Part shown: piece after piece, positions 27,000 through 36,574 of the stretch
Layout: each line of letters opens with the position of its first letter
How positions within the stretch are numbered: position 1 is the first letter of the stretch
Source of the DNA: an uncultured Clostridia bacterium
Lineage (GTDB): Bacteria > Bacillota > Clostridia > TANB77 > CAG-508
NCBI GenBank assembly: GCA_934130435.1
Contig: CAKOYB010000008.1
Location: 1-51,151, forward strand
Direction of reading: 5' to 3'
DNA length: 51,151 nt
Translations under genes and position numbers: made by a program
The notes under the pieces: generated by a model
Told to the model about the DNA's origin: nothing
The model's input: the letters and a program-made list of their open reading frames with translations, nothing else
Databases searched by the model: none

Positions 27000-27537
27000 A
27001 GTAATTTTCTGCTTTTATTTCAAAATATGCTTTAGGGTGTTCACATACTGGACAAACATCTGGAGCACTTTTTCCAATAATTATATGTCCACAGTTTCTA
27101 CACTTCCATATTCTATCTCCATCTTTAGAGAAAACTAATTCGTTTTCTACATTTTCTAATAGTTTTTTGTATCTTGCTTCATGTTCTTTTTCTATTTTTC
27201 CAACTTCTTCAAATAGAAATGCTATATGATCAAACCCTTCTTCTTTTGCTTCTTTTGCCATTTTATCATACATATCTGTCCACTCAAAATTTTCTCCATC
27301 TGCTGCTGCTTTTAAATTATCTACTGTTGAAGGTACACTACCATTATTTAATAATTTGAACCACATTTTTGCATGTTCTTTTTCATTATCTGCTGTTTCT
27401 TGAAAGATTGCAGCAATTTGTTCATATCCTTCCTTTTTTGCTTTACTTGCAAAATATGTATATTTATTTCTTGCTTGAGATTCTCCTGCAAATGCCTCCA
27501 TTAAATTTTTCTCTGTTTTTGTTCCTTTTAATTCCAT
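26998..27537 (-). CDS. rbr: Rubrerythrin
   Basis: Cytoplasmic peroxide-reducing non-haem iron protein protecting anaerobes from oxidative stress. The N-terminal four-helix ferritin-like domain has the diiron ligands in EAFAGESQARNKY, ETADNEKEHAKMW, FEEVGKIEKEHEARY and others. A C-terminal rubredoxin-like domain carries two CxxC motifs (CRNCGH and CPVCEHPKAYF). 179 aa is the classical length. AAAGGAGG precedes the ATG. Single gene with its own terminator; no PerR site could be placed with confidence. Confidence 0.96.
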   Translation of the reverse strand: MELKGTKTEKNLMEAFAGESQARNKYTYFASKAKKEGYEQIAAIFQETADNEKEHAKMWFKLLNNGSVPSTVDNLKAAADGENFEWTDMYDKMAKEAKEEGFDHIAFLFEEVGKIEKEHEARYKKLLENVENELVFSKDGDRIWKCRNCGHIIIGKSAPDVCPVCEHPKAYFEIKAENY

Positions 27538-27666
27538 AAAATCCTCCTTTATAACTAAATTATGATTACATTTTTATAACACCAATTATTACATAAACAA
27601 TCTGAAAATGCAAGAGTTTTTTCACCTTTTAAGAATGCACTATTAAATTATATATATACATATTTT

Positions 27667-28957
27667 TTATAAAATTTCTCCAATTAGCTTTTCTTTTTTA
27701 CTACTTACTATTTTTACATTTTTCATTTTATTATGTAATTCTTCATTATTATGATTTCTACATTCAACAAGCAAATAATTTTGCGTATGCCCTTTTACTA
27801 TCTCACTGTTTTGTTCTTCAAATAAAACTTGTACTGTATTATTTACATATTTTTTATTATATTCCGCTTCATTAAAATCTGAAAGTTCTATTAGCCTTTT
27901 ACTTCTTACTTCCTGAATTTCTGGTTTTATCTGATTTTTCATAACAGCTGCTTTTGTTCCATTTCTTTTTGAATATTTAAATATGTGCATTTTATAAAAT
28001 TTAATTTTCTTTAAAAATTTATATGTGTCTTCGAATTCCTCTTCTGTTTCACCTGGAAATCCTACTATAATATCTGTTGTTAAAATAACATCTGAGAATG
28101 CTTTTCTTAGTATTTTAACAACTTCTTCAAATTGTTCAACTGTGTATCTTCTATTCATTCTTTTTAATGTTTCATTGTTTCCGCTTTGTAATGATAAATG
28201 AAAATGATGACATATTTTACTTAATTTTTGCAGTCTATCAGTAAATTCTTCTGTAATTATAGTTGGCTCTAATGAGCCTAATCGTATTCTTTCTATTCCA
28301 TCTATTTTATTAACTTCTGTTAATAAATCTATTAATCCAATATTATTTAGATCCTTTCCATAAGATGCAACATGTATTCCTGTAATTACAACTTCTTTTA
28401 TACCTTTATTTGCTAGTTCTTTTACTTCTTTTATTACCTCTGTTATTTTTCTACTACGTACTTTTCCTCTTGCATATGGTATTATACAATAGCTGCAAAA
28501 TCTGTCACACCCATCTTGAACCTTTATAATTGCTCTTGTTTTTTCTATGTATGTTACACTTCCAAATTCTAAAAATTCCTCGTCTTTTAGCATCTGTTTT
28601 ATATGTATTTTAGACTCTTGTATATCATTAATATAATCTAATATTTTTCCCTTTTCATTGTTTCCAACTATTAAATCGATTTCCTTAATTTTTTCTAATT
28701 CATTTTTTCCTACTTGTGCATAGCATCCAGTAGCTATTACTATTGAATTTGGATTTAGTTGCTTCGCTCTTCTTAATATTTGCCTTGACTTTTTATCTGC
28801 TATGCTAGTTACTGTACATGTGTTTATTAAATATATGTCAGCATATTCATGAAAATCTACTATTTGATAATTATTATTTAAGAATTGTTGTTCAATTGCA
28901 TTTGTTTCATATTGATTAACTTTGCAACCGTAATGTATAAAAAGCTACCTTTCTCAT
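27667..28957 (-). pseudogene. mtaB: tRNA t6A37 methylthiotransferase MtaB, frameshifted near the N-terminus
   Basis: Radical SAM enzyme of the MiaB/RimO family that converts t6A37 of tRNA to ms2t6A. A good start (AAGGGGAG, ATG at 28957) reads MRKVAFYTL and should continue GCKVNQYETNAIEQQ. An extra base at 28930 shifts the frame instead, giving a stop within a few codons. After that base the frame is open to 27667: INTCTVTSIADKKSR (first-domain Cys), ATGCYAQVG, then the radical SAM CDRFCSYCIIPYARG, DIIVGFPGETEEEF and a TRAM domain. The open part alone offers ATG at 28593, giving 308 aa without the N-terminal methylthiotransferase domain, so that start is unlikely to yield an active enzyme. It may be a real mutation or a sequencing error. 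Confidence 0.85.
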
Positions 28958-28978
28958 TTTCTCCCCTTAATTTAAAAT

Positions 28979-29016
28979 AGACAGAACTTTAATTGTATAC
29001 CCAATTGGTTCTGTCT
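28979..29016 (-). terminator. Probable terminator after mreB
   Basis: AGACAGAAC / GTTCTGTCT outer stem with an inner CAATTG-type pairing, between the mreB stop and the mtaB start. The T-run is modest (TATTTTAAATT). Confidence 0.55.
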
Positions 29017-29028
29017 GTATTTATTGTT

Positions 29029-30036
29029 TTACCTTTTTTTTCTGCCATCTAGCACATCTAAGTTATCTAAAGCTTTTCCTGTTCCTAATGCAACACATGA
29101 TACTGTATCTCTTGCTATCATAACATTTATACCTGTTTTTTCCTCTAGTAACTTATCTAATCCATCTAATAAACTTCCTCCGCCAGTCATATAAATTCCC
29201 CTATCACTTATATCTGCAACAAGTTCAGGTGGTGTCTTTTCAAAAATACTATGAACTGCTTCCACTATCATCATAGCCGGTTCTATAAGAGCTTCTAGCA
29301 TCTCGCTTGAATGAATAGTTACTGTTTTAGGAAGTCCCGTTGATAAGTCTCTTCCTCTTATGTCCATTTCTGTGTCTTGAATTTTTGGATATACACAGCC
29401 AATATTTACTTTTAGTTCTTCTGCTGTTCTTTCACCAATTATTATATTATGTTTCTTTTTTATATATTTTACAACTGCTTCATCAAATTTATCTCCAGCG
29501 ATTTTGATAGAAGAACTTACAACTGATCCTCCAAGTGATATAACAGCTATGTCTGTTGTTCCTCCACCTATATCAACAATCATATTTCCACATGCTTTTG
29601 ATATATCTAATCCTGCTCCAATAGCCGCTGCAATTGGTTCTTCAATTAGATATACTCTTCTTGCTCCAGCTTGTGAAGCAGCATCTATAACTGCTTTTTT
29701 TTCTACTTCTGTTACTTGAGAAGGTATGCATATCATTATTCTTGGTGCAAATATTGATTTTCCACCAATTTTGTTTATAAAATATTTTAGCATTTTTTCA
29801 GTAACTGTATAATCTGAAATTACTCCATCTTTTAATGGTCTTGTTGCTATTATATTTCCAGGTGTTCTTCCAAGCATTTTTCTAGCTTCTTGACCAACAG
29901 CTAATACGTCTCCAGTATTGCTATCTACTGCTACCACAGATGGCTCTCTTAAAACAACACCTCTTCCTTTTACAAAGGCAATTACGGTTGCTGTTCCTAA
30001 ATCTATTCCAATGTCTTGACCAAAGCCAAATTTCAT
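29029..30036 (-). CDS. mreB: Rod-shape actin homologue MreB/Mbl
   Basis: Actin-fold ATPase organising lateral wall synthesis. Motifs: IGIDLGTATV (phosphate 1), IVDIGGGTTDIAVISLGG (phosphate 2), the adenosine motif MTGGGSLLDGLD, and the connecting segment LIEEPIAAAIGAGLD. About 335 aa. The frame opens at a TTG at 30054, but AAAGGA sits 9 nt before the ATG at 30036, giving MKFGFGQDIGIDLG as in the family. No mreC or mreD follow, so it may be an mbl- or mreBH-like paralogue. A terminator separates it from the gene at 30145. Confidence 0.94.
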   Translation of the reverse strand: MKFGFGQDIGIDLGTATVIAFVKGRGVVLREPSVVAVDSNTGDVLAVGQEARKMLGRTPGNIIATRPLKDGVISDYTVTEKMLKYFINKIGGKSIFAPRIMICIPSQVTEVEKKAVIDAASQAGARRVYLIEEPIAAAIGAGLDISKACGNMIVDIGGGTTDIAVISLGGSVVSSSIKIAGDKFDEAVVKYIKKKHNIIIGERTAEELKVNIGCVYPKIQDTEMDIRGRDLSTGLPKTVTIHSSEMLEALIEPAMMIVEAVHSIFEKTPPELVADISDRGIYMTGGGSLLDGLDKLLEEKTGINVMIARDTVSCVALGTGKALDNLDVLDGRKKR

Positions 30037-30057
30037 TCTCATCTTTCCTTTCAAGTT

Positions 30058-30103
30058 TTAAAAAAATTGTAACGATATCTTTTATTACAAATTCGTTACA
30101 ATT
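30058..30103 (-). terminator. Intrinsic terminator between the 156-aa gene and mreB
   Basis: AATTGTAACGA / TCGTTACAATT perfect 11-bp stem, 17-nt loop, seven T residues on the minus strand. It sits about 40 bp past the stop at 30145 and just before the mreB ribosome binding site, so it also forms the upstream edge of mreB. Confidence 0.75.
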
Positions 30104-30144
30104 ATATTACATTTATTTTATTATTTCAAGTAGTTTGTTTTATT

Positions 30145-30615
30145 TTATATAAAAAACAAACATATCAATGTTCCCACAATAATATATGGACTAACCGCTT
30201 CGGATAAAAACTCTTCTTCTGTTGCATCTGTAGGGTTATCTGTAGTAGATAAAATTACATAATTTACATTTGAAAATTTAAAATACATCTCAAACTCTTT
30301 TTCCTTGTTTGGTTCGAGGTTTTCTATTGTTACATATTTTGTTCCTAACTTAATATTTCTTTCTGAATAGCATTCAATTTTTAGATACTTCTTATTTATT
30401 ATATCATTTGTATTATTTTTTATACTTCCTTTTACATAACCATTTATTCTTGTTGCTTTACTATCTTTAATTATTATTCTAGGTATATTAGTAGGTATTT
30501 GCACATCAATGTGTTTATACGTTCCATTTATTGATACATATATTATCAAATTTGAGAAAACCCAAAATAATGCTATTATAATTACGTATTTGAAGAAAAC
30601 TTTCATTCTTTCCAT
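30145..30615 (-). CDS. Membrane protein with two spans and an outer FxLYD-like domain, unknown
   Basis: 156 aa. The N-terminal helix (about residues 8-28) and the C-terminal helix (about 143-156) bracket a beta-rich extracytoplasmic domain with GYVKGSIKNNTND and ENLEPNKEKEFEMYF. That domain is like the single-domain FxLYD folds of Gram-positive surface proteins. The C-terminal helix ends only at the last residue (CLFFI). It is 30 bp downstream of addA and probably cotranscribed. No specific function can be assigned. Confidence 0.65.
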   Translation of the reverse strand: MERMKVFFKYVIIIALFWVFSNLIIYVSINGTYKHIDVQIPTNIPRIIIKDSKATRINGYVKGSIKNNTNDIINKKYLKIECYSERNIKLGTKYVTIENLEPNKEKEFEMYFKFSNVNYVILSTTDNPTDATEEEFLSEAVSPYIIVGTLICLFFI

Positions 30616-30645
30616 TGATATTCGTTCCTTTTATTTTTTTATATT

Positions 30646-33600
30646 TTACATATTATTTTGTCTTTTGTCAATATCAACACTTTTTCCTAAGTATGTTGAG
30701 TATATACAAACTTTACTTACTTTTTTATTTAATGCACTTTCTAATGCTCTTTTGTATAGCATTAATTGTTCTTTATATTTTTTTATTAATTCATCCTCAT
30801 ATTTTACATAGTCTGTTTTATAATCCACAAGTATAATCTCATCATTACTGTTTATATAGTACAAGTCTATAACACCTTGAATCAATATTTCTTCTTTTAT
30901 ATTGTTATTATATATCTCATCTGCTGTTATGTTAATATAAAATGGCTGTTCTCTATAAACATTTTTGGCATTTAATAGTTCTTTCCATATACTACTTTTT
31001 GTATAATTTTGCAATTGTTCTAAATCGATTGATTGTTTTTCTTTATCAGTTATTATATTATTCTCAAATAATTTTTCAATAAATTCGCCAATCTCTTTAA
31101 TAGAGTATTCTTCCTTTAATGGAAGTTTTTGAAAGCATAAGTGCATAACTGTTCCCTTTTGTGCCTGTGAAATTATATCTTCTGATCTCAAAAATGCTGG
31201 TTCTTTTAATGTAACTATATTATTCATATTTTTTGATTTTATTTTGCTAACAGATGTCTTCGTTTCAATTTTTGTTGCTTCTTTATGTTTATATTCCCAT
31301 TCCAATTCTTGTTTTAAGTCTTGATCTATTTTATCATTTCTCATTTTCTTAAGATCTATTGTTTCTTCTTTTTGTTCTTCTTTTTGTTGTTTTGGTTTAT
31401 TAATACTTAAGTTAAAAATATCATTCTTATCCTTTAAGTATACAAGTTCTATCCAATCTAAATAACTTTTATATTTTTCTATTACGTTCTTATTAATTTT
31501 TGTTTCTTCTTGATATATATCTAAGATTTCTTCTTTTTCTTTTAACTCTTCTTCTACATCCTTTCCTGTTCCGGTTATTATTAGTCTATCTTTAGCTCTA
31601 GTTAATGCAACATACAATAATCTCATTTCTTCAGATATAATCTCTCTTTTAGTTTTTATTTTTATTGCTTGTTTTGCTAAGGTTTCAAATTGAATTTTAC
31701 TCTCAGATGATATATAGTTTGCTCCAATTCCTAAATCTTGGTGTAATATTATTGGTCCATTTAAGTCCTTTATATTAAACTGCTTATTACTGCAGCACAA
31801 GAAAACTATTGGAAATTCTAGTCCTTTGCTTTTATGAATGCTCATTATTCTTATTACATTTTCATTTTCTCCTACAAGTTTAGCTGCTGATAAATCTGAG
31901 CTCTTGTTTTTTAATCTATCTATAAAATTAATAAAATTGTATATTCCTTTAAAACTAGCATTTTCATATTGTTTTGCCTTTTCAAATAAGCTTTTTAAGT
32001 TTGCTTGTCTTAGTGTTCCGTTAGGCATTAAACTAACATAATTATAGTATCCTGTATCTGTATATATATTCCATATTAATTCATCTAATGTTTGATAATG
32101 ACTTTTTTCTCTCCAAGTTTCAATATTATTTAAAAACTTATTGATTTTTTCTTTTAAGTCATCTTCTTTATAATTTATTAATGATTCATAAAAGGTTGAT
32201 TTATCATTGTTTATCCTGATTTTTATTAAGTCATTATCTGAAAAACCACCTATTTGACTTCTCATAACAGAAACTAGTGGTATATCATACATTGGGTTGT
32301 CTATTACTTTTAGTAAATTAATTATTGTTTGTATTTCAATTGAATCTAGATACTCTGGTGATGCATCACTAAACACAGGCATTCCTAGTTTGATTATTTC
32401 TTTTTCAAAATAGTTTGCTCTATCTTTAGTTGCTCTTAATAAAATAACAATATCTCTATATGTCACCTTTCTGTATCCTACTTTTTTGTCGTAAACAACT
32501 TGATTAGAATCTATTATTTGTTTTATTTTATTTGCAACATACTCTGCTTCAAGCTCAATATTTTGTATAGGTTCTTCATTATTTTCATCCTGGATATAAT
32601 TTGTTTCTATAATATCAATGTCTGTATTTCTAGCCGCCAATTCTAACTTTGTATCTTCAAATTTAGCTCCTAAGTTTAAATATTCATTTTCGTCGTATTC
32701 AATATCTCCTAATTCTTTTGACATTATGCTTTGGAATATTGCATTAGTTGTATTTAAAATATTTTCTCTACTCCTAAAGTTTTTAAATAGTTGGATCTTT
32801 ATTCCTAAATCATCCTCATTTTCTTGATTTGTTTTATACTTTTCATATTTTTCTATAAAAAGTTCTGGACGCGCTTGTCTAAATTTATATATACTTTGTT
32901 TAACATCTCCAACCATGAAAATATTTCTTCCATTAGATATAGCTGTTAAAATATACTCTTGAACTAAGTTAGAATCTTGATACTCATCAATTGCTATTTC
33001 TTTAAATTTATCTATGTATTTTAATGCAACTCTTGTATGTTTATTTTGTTCATTTATAATATCTTTTCCTATTAGTATATCTAATGCATAATGTTCTATA
33101 TCATTAAAGTCGAGAATATTCTTTTCTTTTTTATTGTTAATCAATTTAGTTGAAAATTCTTCTACTAATTCTGCTAATATACAAATTGTTTCATACATAT
33201 CATTTATGTCTTCAAATGCCTGACATGATGTGCAATTTATTAATTCTTTTGCTTTATTAAACTGTTTTTTTATGTTATCTCTTTTTTCCTTTGCAACATT
33301 TTTTATATCTATTGTAACTTTTTTATCTATTGGCCATTTAGTAAAAATATTCTCTTGTAGGCAGTTGTATATGTTGTCCCAGCCATTTGTATTTATTATC
33401 TTTTTTATTTCGTATATGTCTTGGTTAATTACATCCCAATATTTCTTTACTTCTGGAAAACGTTGCAGTTCTTTTGCAATTCCATTTAAACTTTCTATAC
33501 ATCCAATTAACTTTTCTTTTACTTCATTAATAATAATTTTACCCCATTGCGTGTTTTCAAAATCTGTATTATTACTATTATTAATATTATATTTTTCTGT

Positions 33601-34182
33601 CATCTCTTTAAGCCATTTATTTGGAAATGGGCAACTTTGAATGTAGTTATATATATATATAATAAGATCTTTTAATGGTGTATCATCTTGATATTTTGTA
33701 TACATTTCTAGTACTTTTAGAAAATCTTTATCATACTCTCCATACTTTTCTTCAAATATTTCGTCTATTGTTTCCATTTTTAATAGTTCTAGCTCTGCAT
33801 TATCTGCTATTCTAAAATTGGGTGTAATGTCTATTTCGTAAAAGTAACTTTTAACTATGTCTAAGCAAAATGAATCTATTGTACAAATACTAGCTTTTGA
33901 AAGTAACGTGATTTGTTTTTGTAAGTGTAAGTCGTTTGAGTCTTGCTCTATTTTCTTATAAATTGCATCCAGTATTCTTTCTCTCATTTCTGAAGCAGCA
34001 GCATTAGTAAATGTAACTACTAAAATTTGATCTATATTTATTTTTTCTTTTATTATTTTGTTTATAATTCTTTCAACAAGTACTGCAGTTTTTCCACTAC
34101 CTGCAGCAGCAGCTACTAATATATTATTTCCATTTGTTTCTATGGCTTGTAGCTGTTCTTTTGTCCATTTTACACTTCCCAT
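30646..34182 (-). CDS. addA: ATP-dependent helicase/nuclease subunit AddA
   Basis: UvrD/Rep-type helicase with a C-terminal RecB-family nuclease, functioning in double-strand-break resection and recombination. Walker A is AAAGSGKTAVLVERI (about residues 29-43). Further motifs are IDEYQDSN, VGDVKQSIYKFR, IMSIHKSKGLEFPIVF and LLYVALTRAKDRL. The nuclease motif ILVDYKTDYV lies near residue 1130. 1178 aa is full length. Its usual partner AddB is not adjacent; topA precedes it, and a small membrane protein follows. GAGGA lies upstream of the ATG. Confidence 0.95.
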   Translation of the reverse strand: MGSVKWTKEQLQAIETNGNNILVAAAAGSGKTAVLVERIINKIIKEKINIDQILVVTFTNAAASEMRERILDAIYKKIEQDSNDLHLQKQITLLSKASICTIDSFCLDIVKSYFYEIDITPNFRIADNAELELLKMETIDEIFEEKYGEYDKDFLKVLEMYTKYQDDTPLKDLIIYIYNYIQSCPFPNKWLKEMTEKYNINNSNNTDFENTQWGKIIINEVKEKLIGCIESLNGIAKELQRFPEVKKYWDVINQDIYEIKKIINTNGWDNIYNCLQENIFTKWPIDKKVTIDIKNVAKEKRDNIKKQFNKAKELINCTSCQAFEDINDMYETICILAELVEEFSTKLINNKKEKNILDFNDIEHYALDILIGKDIINEQNKHTRVALKYIDKFKEIAIDEYQDSNLVQEYILTAISNGRNIFMVGDVKQSIYKFRQARPELFIEKYEKYKTNQENEDDLGIKIQLFKNFRSRENILNTTNAIFQSIMSKELGDIEYDENEYLNLGAKFEDTKLELAARNTDIDIIETNYIQDENNEEPIQNIELEAEYVANKIKQIIDSNQVVYDKKVGYRKVTYRDIVILLRATKDRANYFEKEIIKLGMPVFSDASPEYLDSIEIQTIINLLKVIDNPMYDIPLVSVMRSQIGGFSDNDLIKIRINNDKSTFYESLINYKEDDLKEKINKFLNNIETWREKSHYQTLDELIWNIYTDTGYYNYVSLMPNGTLRQANLKSLFEKAKQYENASFKGIYNFINFIDRLKNKSSDLSAAKLVGENENVIRIMSIHKSKGLEFPIVFLCCSNKQFNIKDLNGPIILHQDLGIGANYISSESKIQFETLAKQAIKIKTKREIISEEMRLLYVALTRAKDRLIITGTGKDVEEELKEKEEILDIYQEETKINKNVIEKYKSYLDWIELVYLKDKNDIFNLSINKPKQQKEEQKEETIDLKKMRNDKIDQDLKQELEWEYKHKEATKIETKTSVSKIKSKNMNNIVTLKEPAFLRSEDIISQAQKGTVMHLCFQKLPLKEEYSIKEIGEFIEKLFENNIITDKEKQSIDLEQLQNYTKSSIWKELLNAKNVYREQPFYINITADEIYNNNIKEEILIQGVIDLYYINSNDEIILVDYKTDYVKYEDELIKKYKEQLMLYKRALESALNKKVSKVCIYSTYLGKSVDIDKRQNNM

Positions 34183-34248
34183 TTATATCCTCTTTAAATA
34201 TTTTTTTCTATTATATCATATTTCTTATAAATTTGTACTTAATAACAT

Positions 34249-34276
34249 AAAAGAGTAATTTAAAATTACTCTTTTT
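34249..34276 (-). terminator. Intrinsic terminator at the end of topA
   Basis: AAAAGAGTAATTT / AAATTACTCTTTT palindrome overlapping the topA stop codon, with T residues on both strands. Confidence 0.65.
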
Positions 34277-36263
34277 CTGTTTTTGAATTATTTTCTTTTT
34301 TGGGTTTATTCCATGATATATAATCACAAGATTTAGGATTATTCTCACAAATATAGAATTTACGTTTTTTCTTGCTTTTTCGTATTTCTATTTTTCCTCC
34401 ACATTTTGGACATGGAACATCTATTGTTTCTATAATTGGTTTTGCATTCTTGCATTCTGGATATCCAGGACAAGCTAAAAATTTTCCATATCTTCCATAT
34501 TTAACAACCATCATTCTGCCACATTTTTCACATTGAACGTCTGAAACTTCCTCTTCTAGTTTTACATGCTCAAGCTCTTTATTTGCTTTTTCAAGTAGCT
34601 TCTCAAAAGGTCCATAAAAATCGCTTATTACTGATTTCCATTCTTGTTTTCCTATAGCAATCTCATCAAACTTTGTTTCCATATTTGCAGTAAATTCTTC
34701 ATTTACTATTTCTTCGAAATTCTCTGTAAGAAGTTTATTAACAACTTTTCCAAGTTCTGTTGGAATTAATTGTTTTTGCTCTTTTTCAATATAATTTCTT
34801 TCTAAGATTGTTGTAATAGTTGGAGAATATGTACTAGGTCTTCCTATTCCCTTTTCTTCTAATGCTTTTACTAAACTTGCTTCTGTATATCTTGGTGGTG
34901 GTTGAGTAAAACTCTGCACTCCTTCTGTTTTTATTTTTTCAACTTTTTCCTTTTCTTGTAGTTTAGGAATATCTCCTACTTCTTCTTTTTCTTCTTCTTC
35001 ATCTTTTGATTCAACATATAATGCCATAAAACCTTTAAATTTTAGTGTCTGTCCATTTGCTTTAAAAATATAGTCTCCAGCACTTATTTCTGCTGATACG
35101 GTATCATATATTGCTTCAGACATTTGACTAGCCAAAAATCTATTATATATTAAATTATATAATTTGTATTGATCATTTGTTAAGTCTTCTTTTATATCAT
35201 TAGGTTTTAAATCTATATATGTTGGTCTAATTGCTTCGTGCGCATCCTGAGCTTCTGCATTTTTCTTGTAATATCTATTTTTATAATATTCACTACCATA
35301 ATTTTCTTCTATTTGCTTTTTTGCGTTTTCTCTTGCTACTTCTGAAATTCTTGTTGAATCTGTTCTCATATATGTTATAAGTCCTATGCTGCCTTTTCCT
35401 GCAATTTTTACTCCTTCATAAAGTGTTTGTGCAACTGACATTGTCTTTTTTAATGTAAATCCTAATTTTCTCGATGCTTCTTGTTGCATTGTACTAGTTG
35501 TAAATGGAGGTGCTGGTGTTCTTTTTCTTGTTGAATTTTTTACACTTTCTACAATATATTCTTTATCTTTTATTTCATTTAGTATATTATTTGTTTCTTC
35601 TTTATTGTTTATTTCTAATTTCTTACCATTTTTTGAAGATAACTTTGCTTTAAACTCTTGCTTGTTCTTTTTTAATGTTGCATATATATTCCAATATTCT
35701 TCTTTATTAAAGTTTTCTATTTCTTCTTCTCTATCTACAATAAGTTTTACTGCTACTGATTGAACTCTTCCTGCTGATAAGCCTTTTCTAACCTTTGCCC
35801 AAAGTATTGGACTTATTTTGTATCCAACTATTCTATCTAAGACCCTTCTAGCTTGTTGAGCATTAATTAAGTCTTTATCTACAGTTCTAGGATTTTTTAT
35901 TGCTTCTTGAACAGCTCCCTTTGTTATTTCATTGAAAGTTACTCTACACTTTGATTTTTCATCAATGCCTAATATATATGCTAAATGCCATGCAATTGCT
36001 TCTCCCTCGCGGTCAGGGTCAGTTGCAAGATAAACTTTTTTTGCGTTTTTAGCATCTTTTTTTAATGAGTTAATTAAACTTGCTTTTCCTCTAATGTTTA
36101 TATACTCAGGTTCAAAGTCATTTTCTATGTTTATTCCCAATTTTGATTTTGGTAAATCTCTTATATGTCCCATTGATGCAACAACTTTTGTACTACCACC
36201 TAGAAACTTTTTTATTGTTCCTGCTTTTGCCGGTGATTCTACAATTATTAACTTATCTGCCAT
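34266..36263 (-). CDS. topA: DNA topoisomerase I
   Basis: Type IA topoisomerase relaxing negative supercoils. The N-terminal Toprim domain (LIIVESPAKAGTIKKFLG, ATDPDREGEAIAWH) is followed by the active-site Tyr segment GLITYMRTDSTRIS (about residue 295). The C-terminal region has two zinc-ribbon-type Cys sets (CEKCGRMMVV ... CPGYPEC and CPKCGGKIEI ... CENNPKSC). 665 aa, full length. Start ATG with a GAAAGGAAG site. It precedes addA but has its own terminator. Confidence 0.96.
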   Translation of the reverse strand: MADKLIIVESPAKAGTIKKFLGGSTKVVASMGHIRDLPKSKLGINIENDFEPEYINIRGKASLINSLKKDAKNAKKVYLATDPDREGEAIAWHLAYILGIDEKSKCRVTFNEITKGAVQEAIKNPRTVDKDLINAQQARRVLDRIVGYKISPILWAKVRKGLSAGRVQSVAVKLIVDREEEIENFNKEEYWNIYATLKKNKQEFKAKLSSKNGKKLEINNKEETNNILNEIKDKEYIVESVKNSTRKRTPAPPFTTSTMQQEASRKLGFTLKKTMSVAQTLYEGVKIAGKGSIGLITYMRTDSTRISEVARENAKKQIEENYGSEYYKNRYYKKNAEAQDAHEAIRPTYIDLKPNDIKEDLTNDQYKLYNLIYNRFLASQMSEAIYDTVSAEISAGDYIFKANGQTLKFKGFMALYVESKDEEEEKEEVGDIPKLQEKEKVEKIKTEGVQSFTQPPPRYTEASLVKALEEKGIGRPSTYSPTITTILERNYIEKEQKQLIPTELGKVVNKLLTENFEEIVNEEFTANMETKFDEIAIGKQEWKSVISDFYGPFEKLLEKANKELEHVKLEEEVSDVQCEKCGRMMVVKYGRYGKFLACPGYPECKNAKPIIETIDVPCPKCGGKIEIRKSKKKRKFYICENNPKSCDYISWNKPKKENNSKTEKE

Positions 36264-36368
36264 TTTTTTCTTCCTTTCAATTTTATTATTAATAGATTCT
36301 ATACTATATAGAAAAAAGTTTCAAGTGAAAACAGCAAAATAATATAAAACTATATTTTTTCTATTATA

Positions 36369-36418
36369 AAGGTAACTTAACCTTTTTGTATAGCAAAAAT
36401 CTTCGATTTTTCCTATAC
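36369..36418 (-). repeat. Dispersed repeat family 2, copy 2
   Basis: About 50 bp: aaggtaacttaacctt, then a hairpin on gtatagcaaaaatc / gatttttcctatac. Close copy of 5958-6005. It directly adjoins family 1 copy C within the 311-bp gap between topA and the 105-aa gene. The rest of that gap is AT-rich with no gene. Confidence 0.65.
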
Positions 36419-36422
36419 AAAA

Positions 36423-36550
36423 ACAAAGCGAATTTAGTCGCCCTTTGTTATCGCTGATTTGAATTTCCGAATGGAATGAGGAAATCTCAAAGGCAATAGC
36501 GATTATAGCATTATTTATATAGTAGGAAATTTTACATTTCCTACTATATA
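36423..36550 (-). repeat. Dispersed repeat family 1, copy C (most complete)
   Basis: About 128 bp. Arms can fold: GCGA/TTTA/TCGC at the left, a central set pairing tatcgct with agcgat, cctttg with caaagg and tttcc with ggaaa, and the final perfect hairpin tatatagtaggaaat / atttcctactatata. It lies 25 bp past the stop of the 105-aa gene, in the same relative orientation as copies A and B. A short apparent reading frame (36321-36563) inside it is an accident of the repeat. Confidence 0.8.
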
Positions 36551-36574
36551 AATAAAAGAGCAAAAATTTGCTCT

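Noticed and set aside
27667..28593. Complete 308-aa radical SAM gene starting at 28593
   Set aside because: The frame with family motifs continues upstream to 28930, and the natural start is at 28957 after a one-base shift.
22770..36550. CRISPR array from the similar repeats
   Set aside because: Copies are kilobases apart, of variable length, without spacers or cas genes.
36321..36563. 80-codon minus-strand frame
   Set aside because: Lies wholly in the dispersed repeats and hairpins; no start signal and no protein-like pattern.
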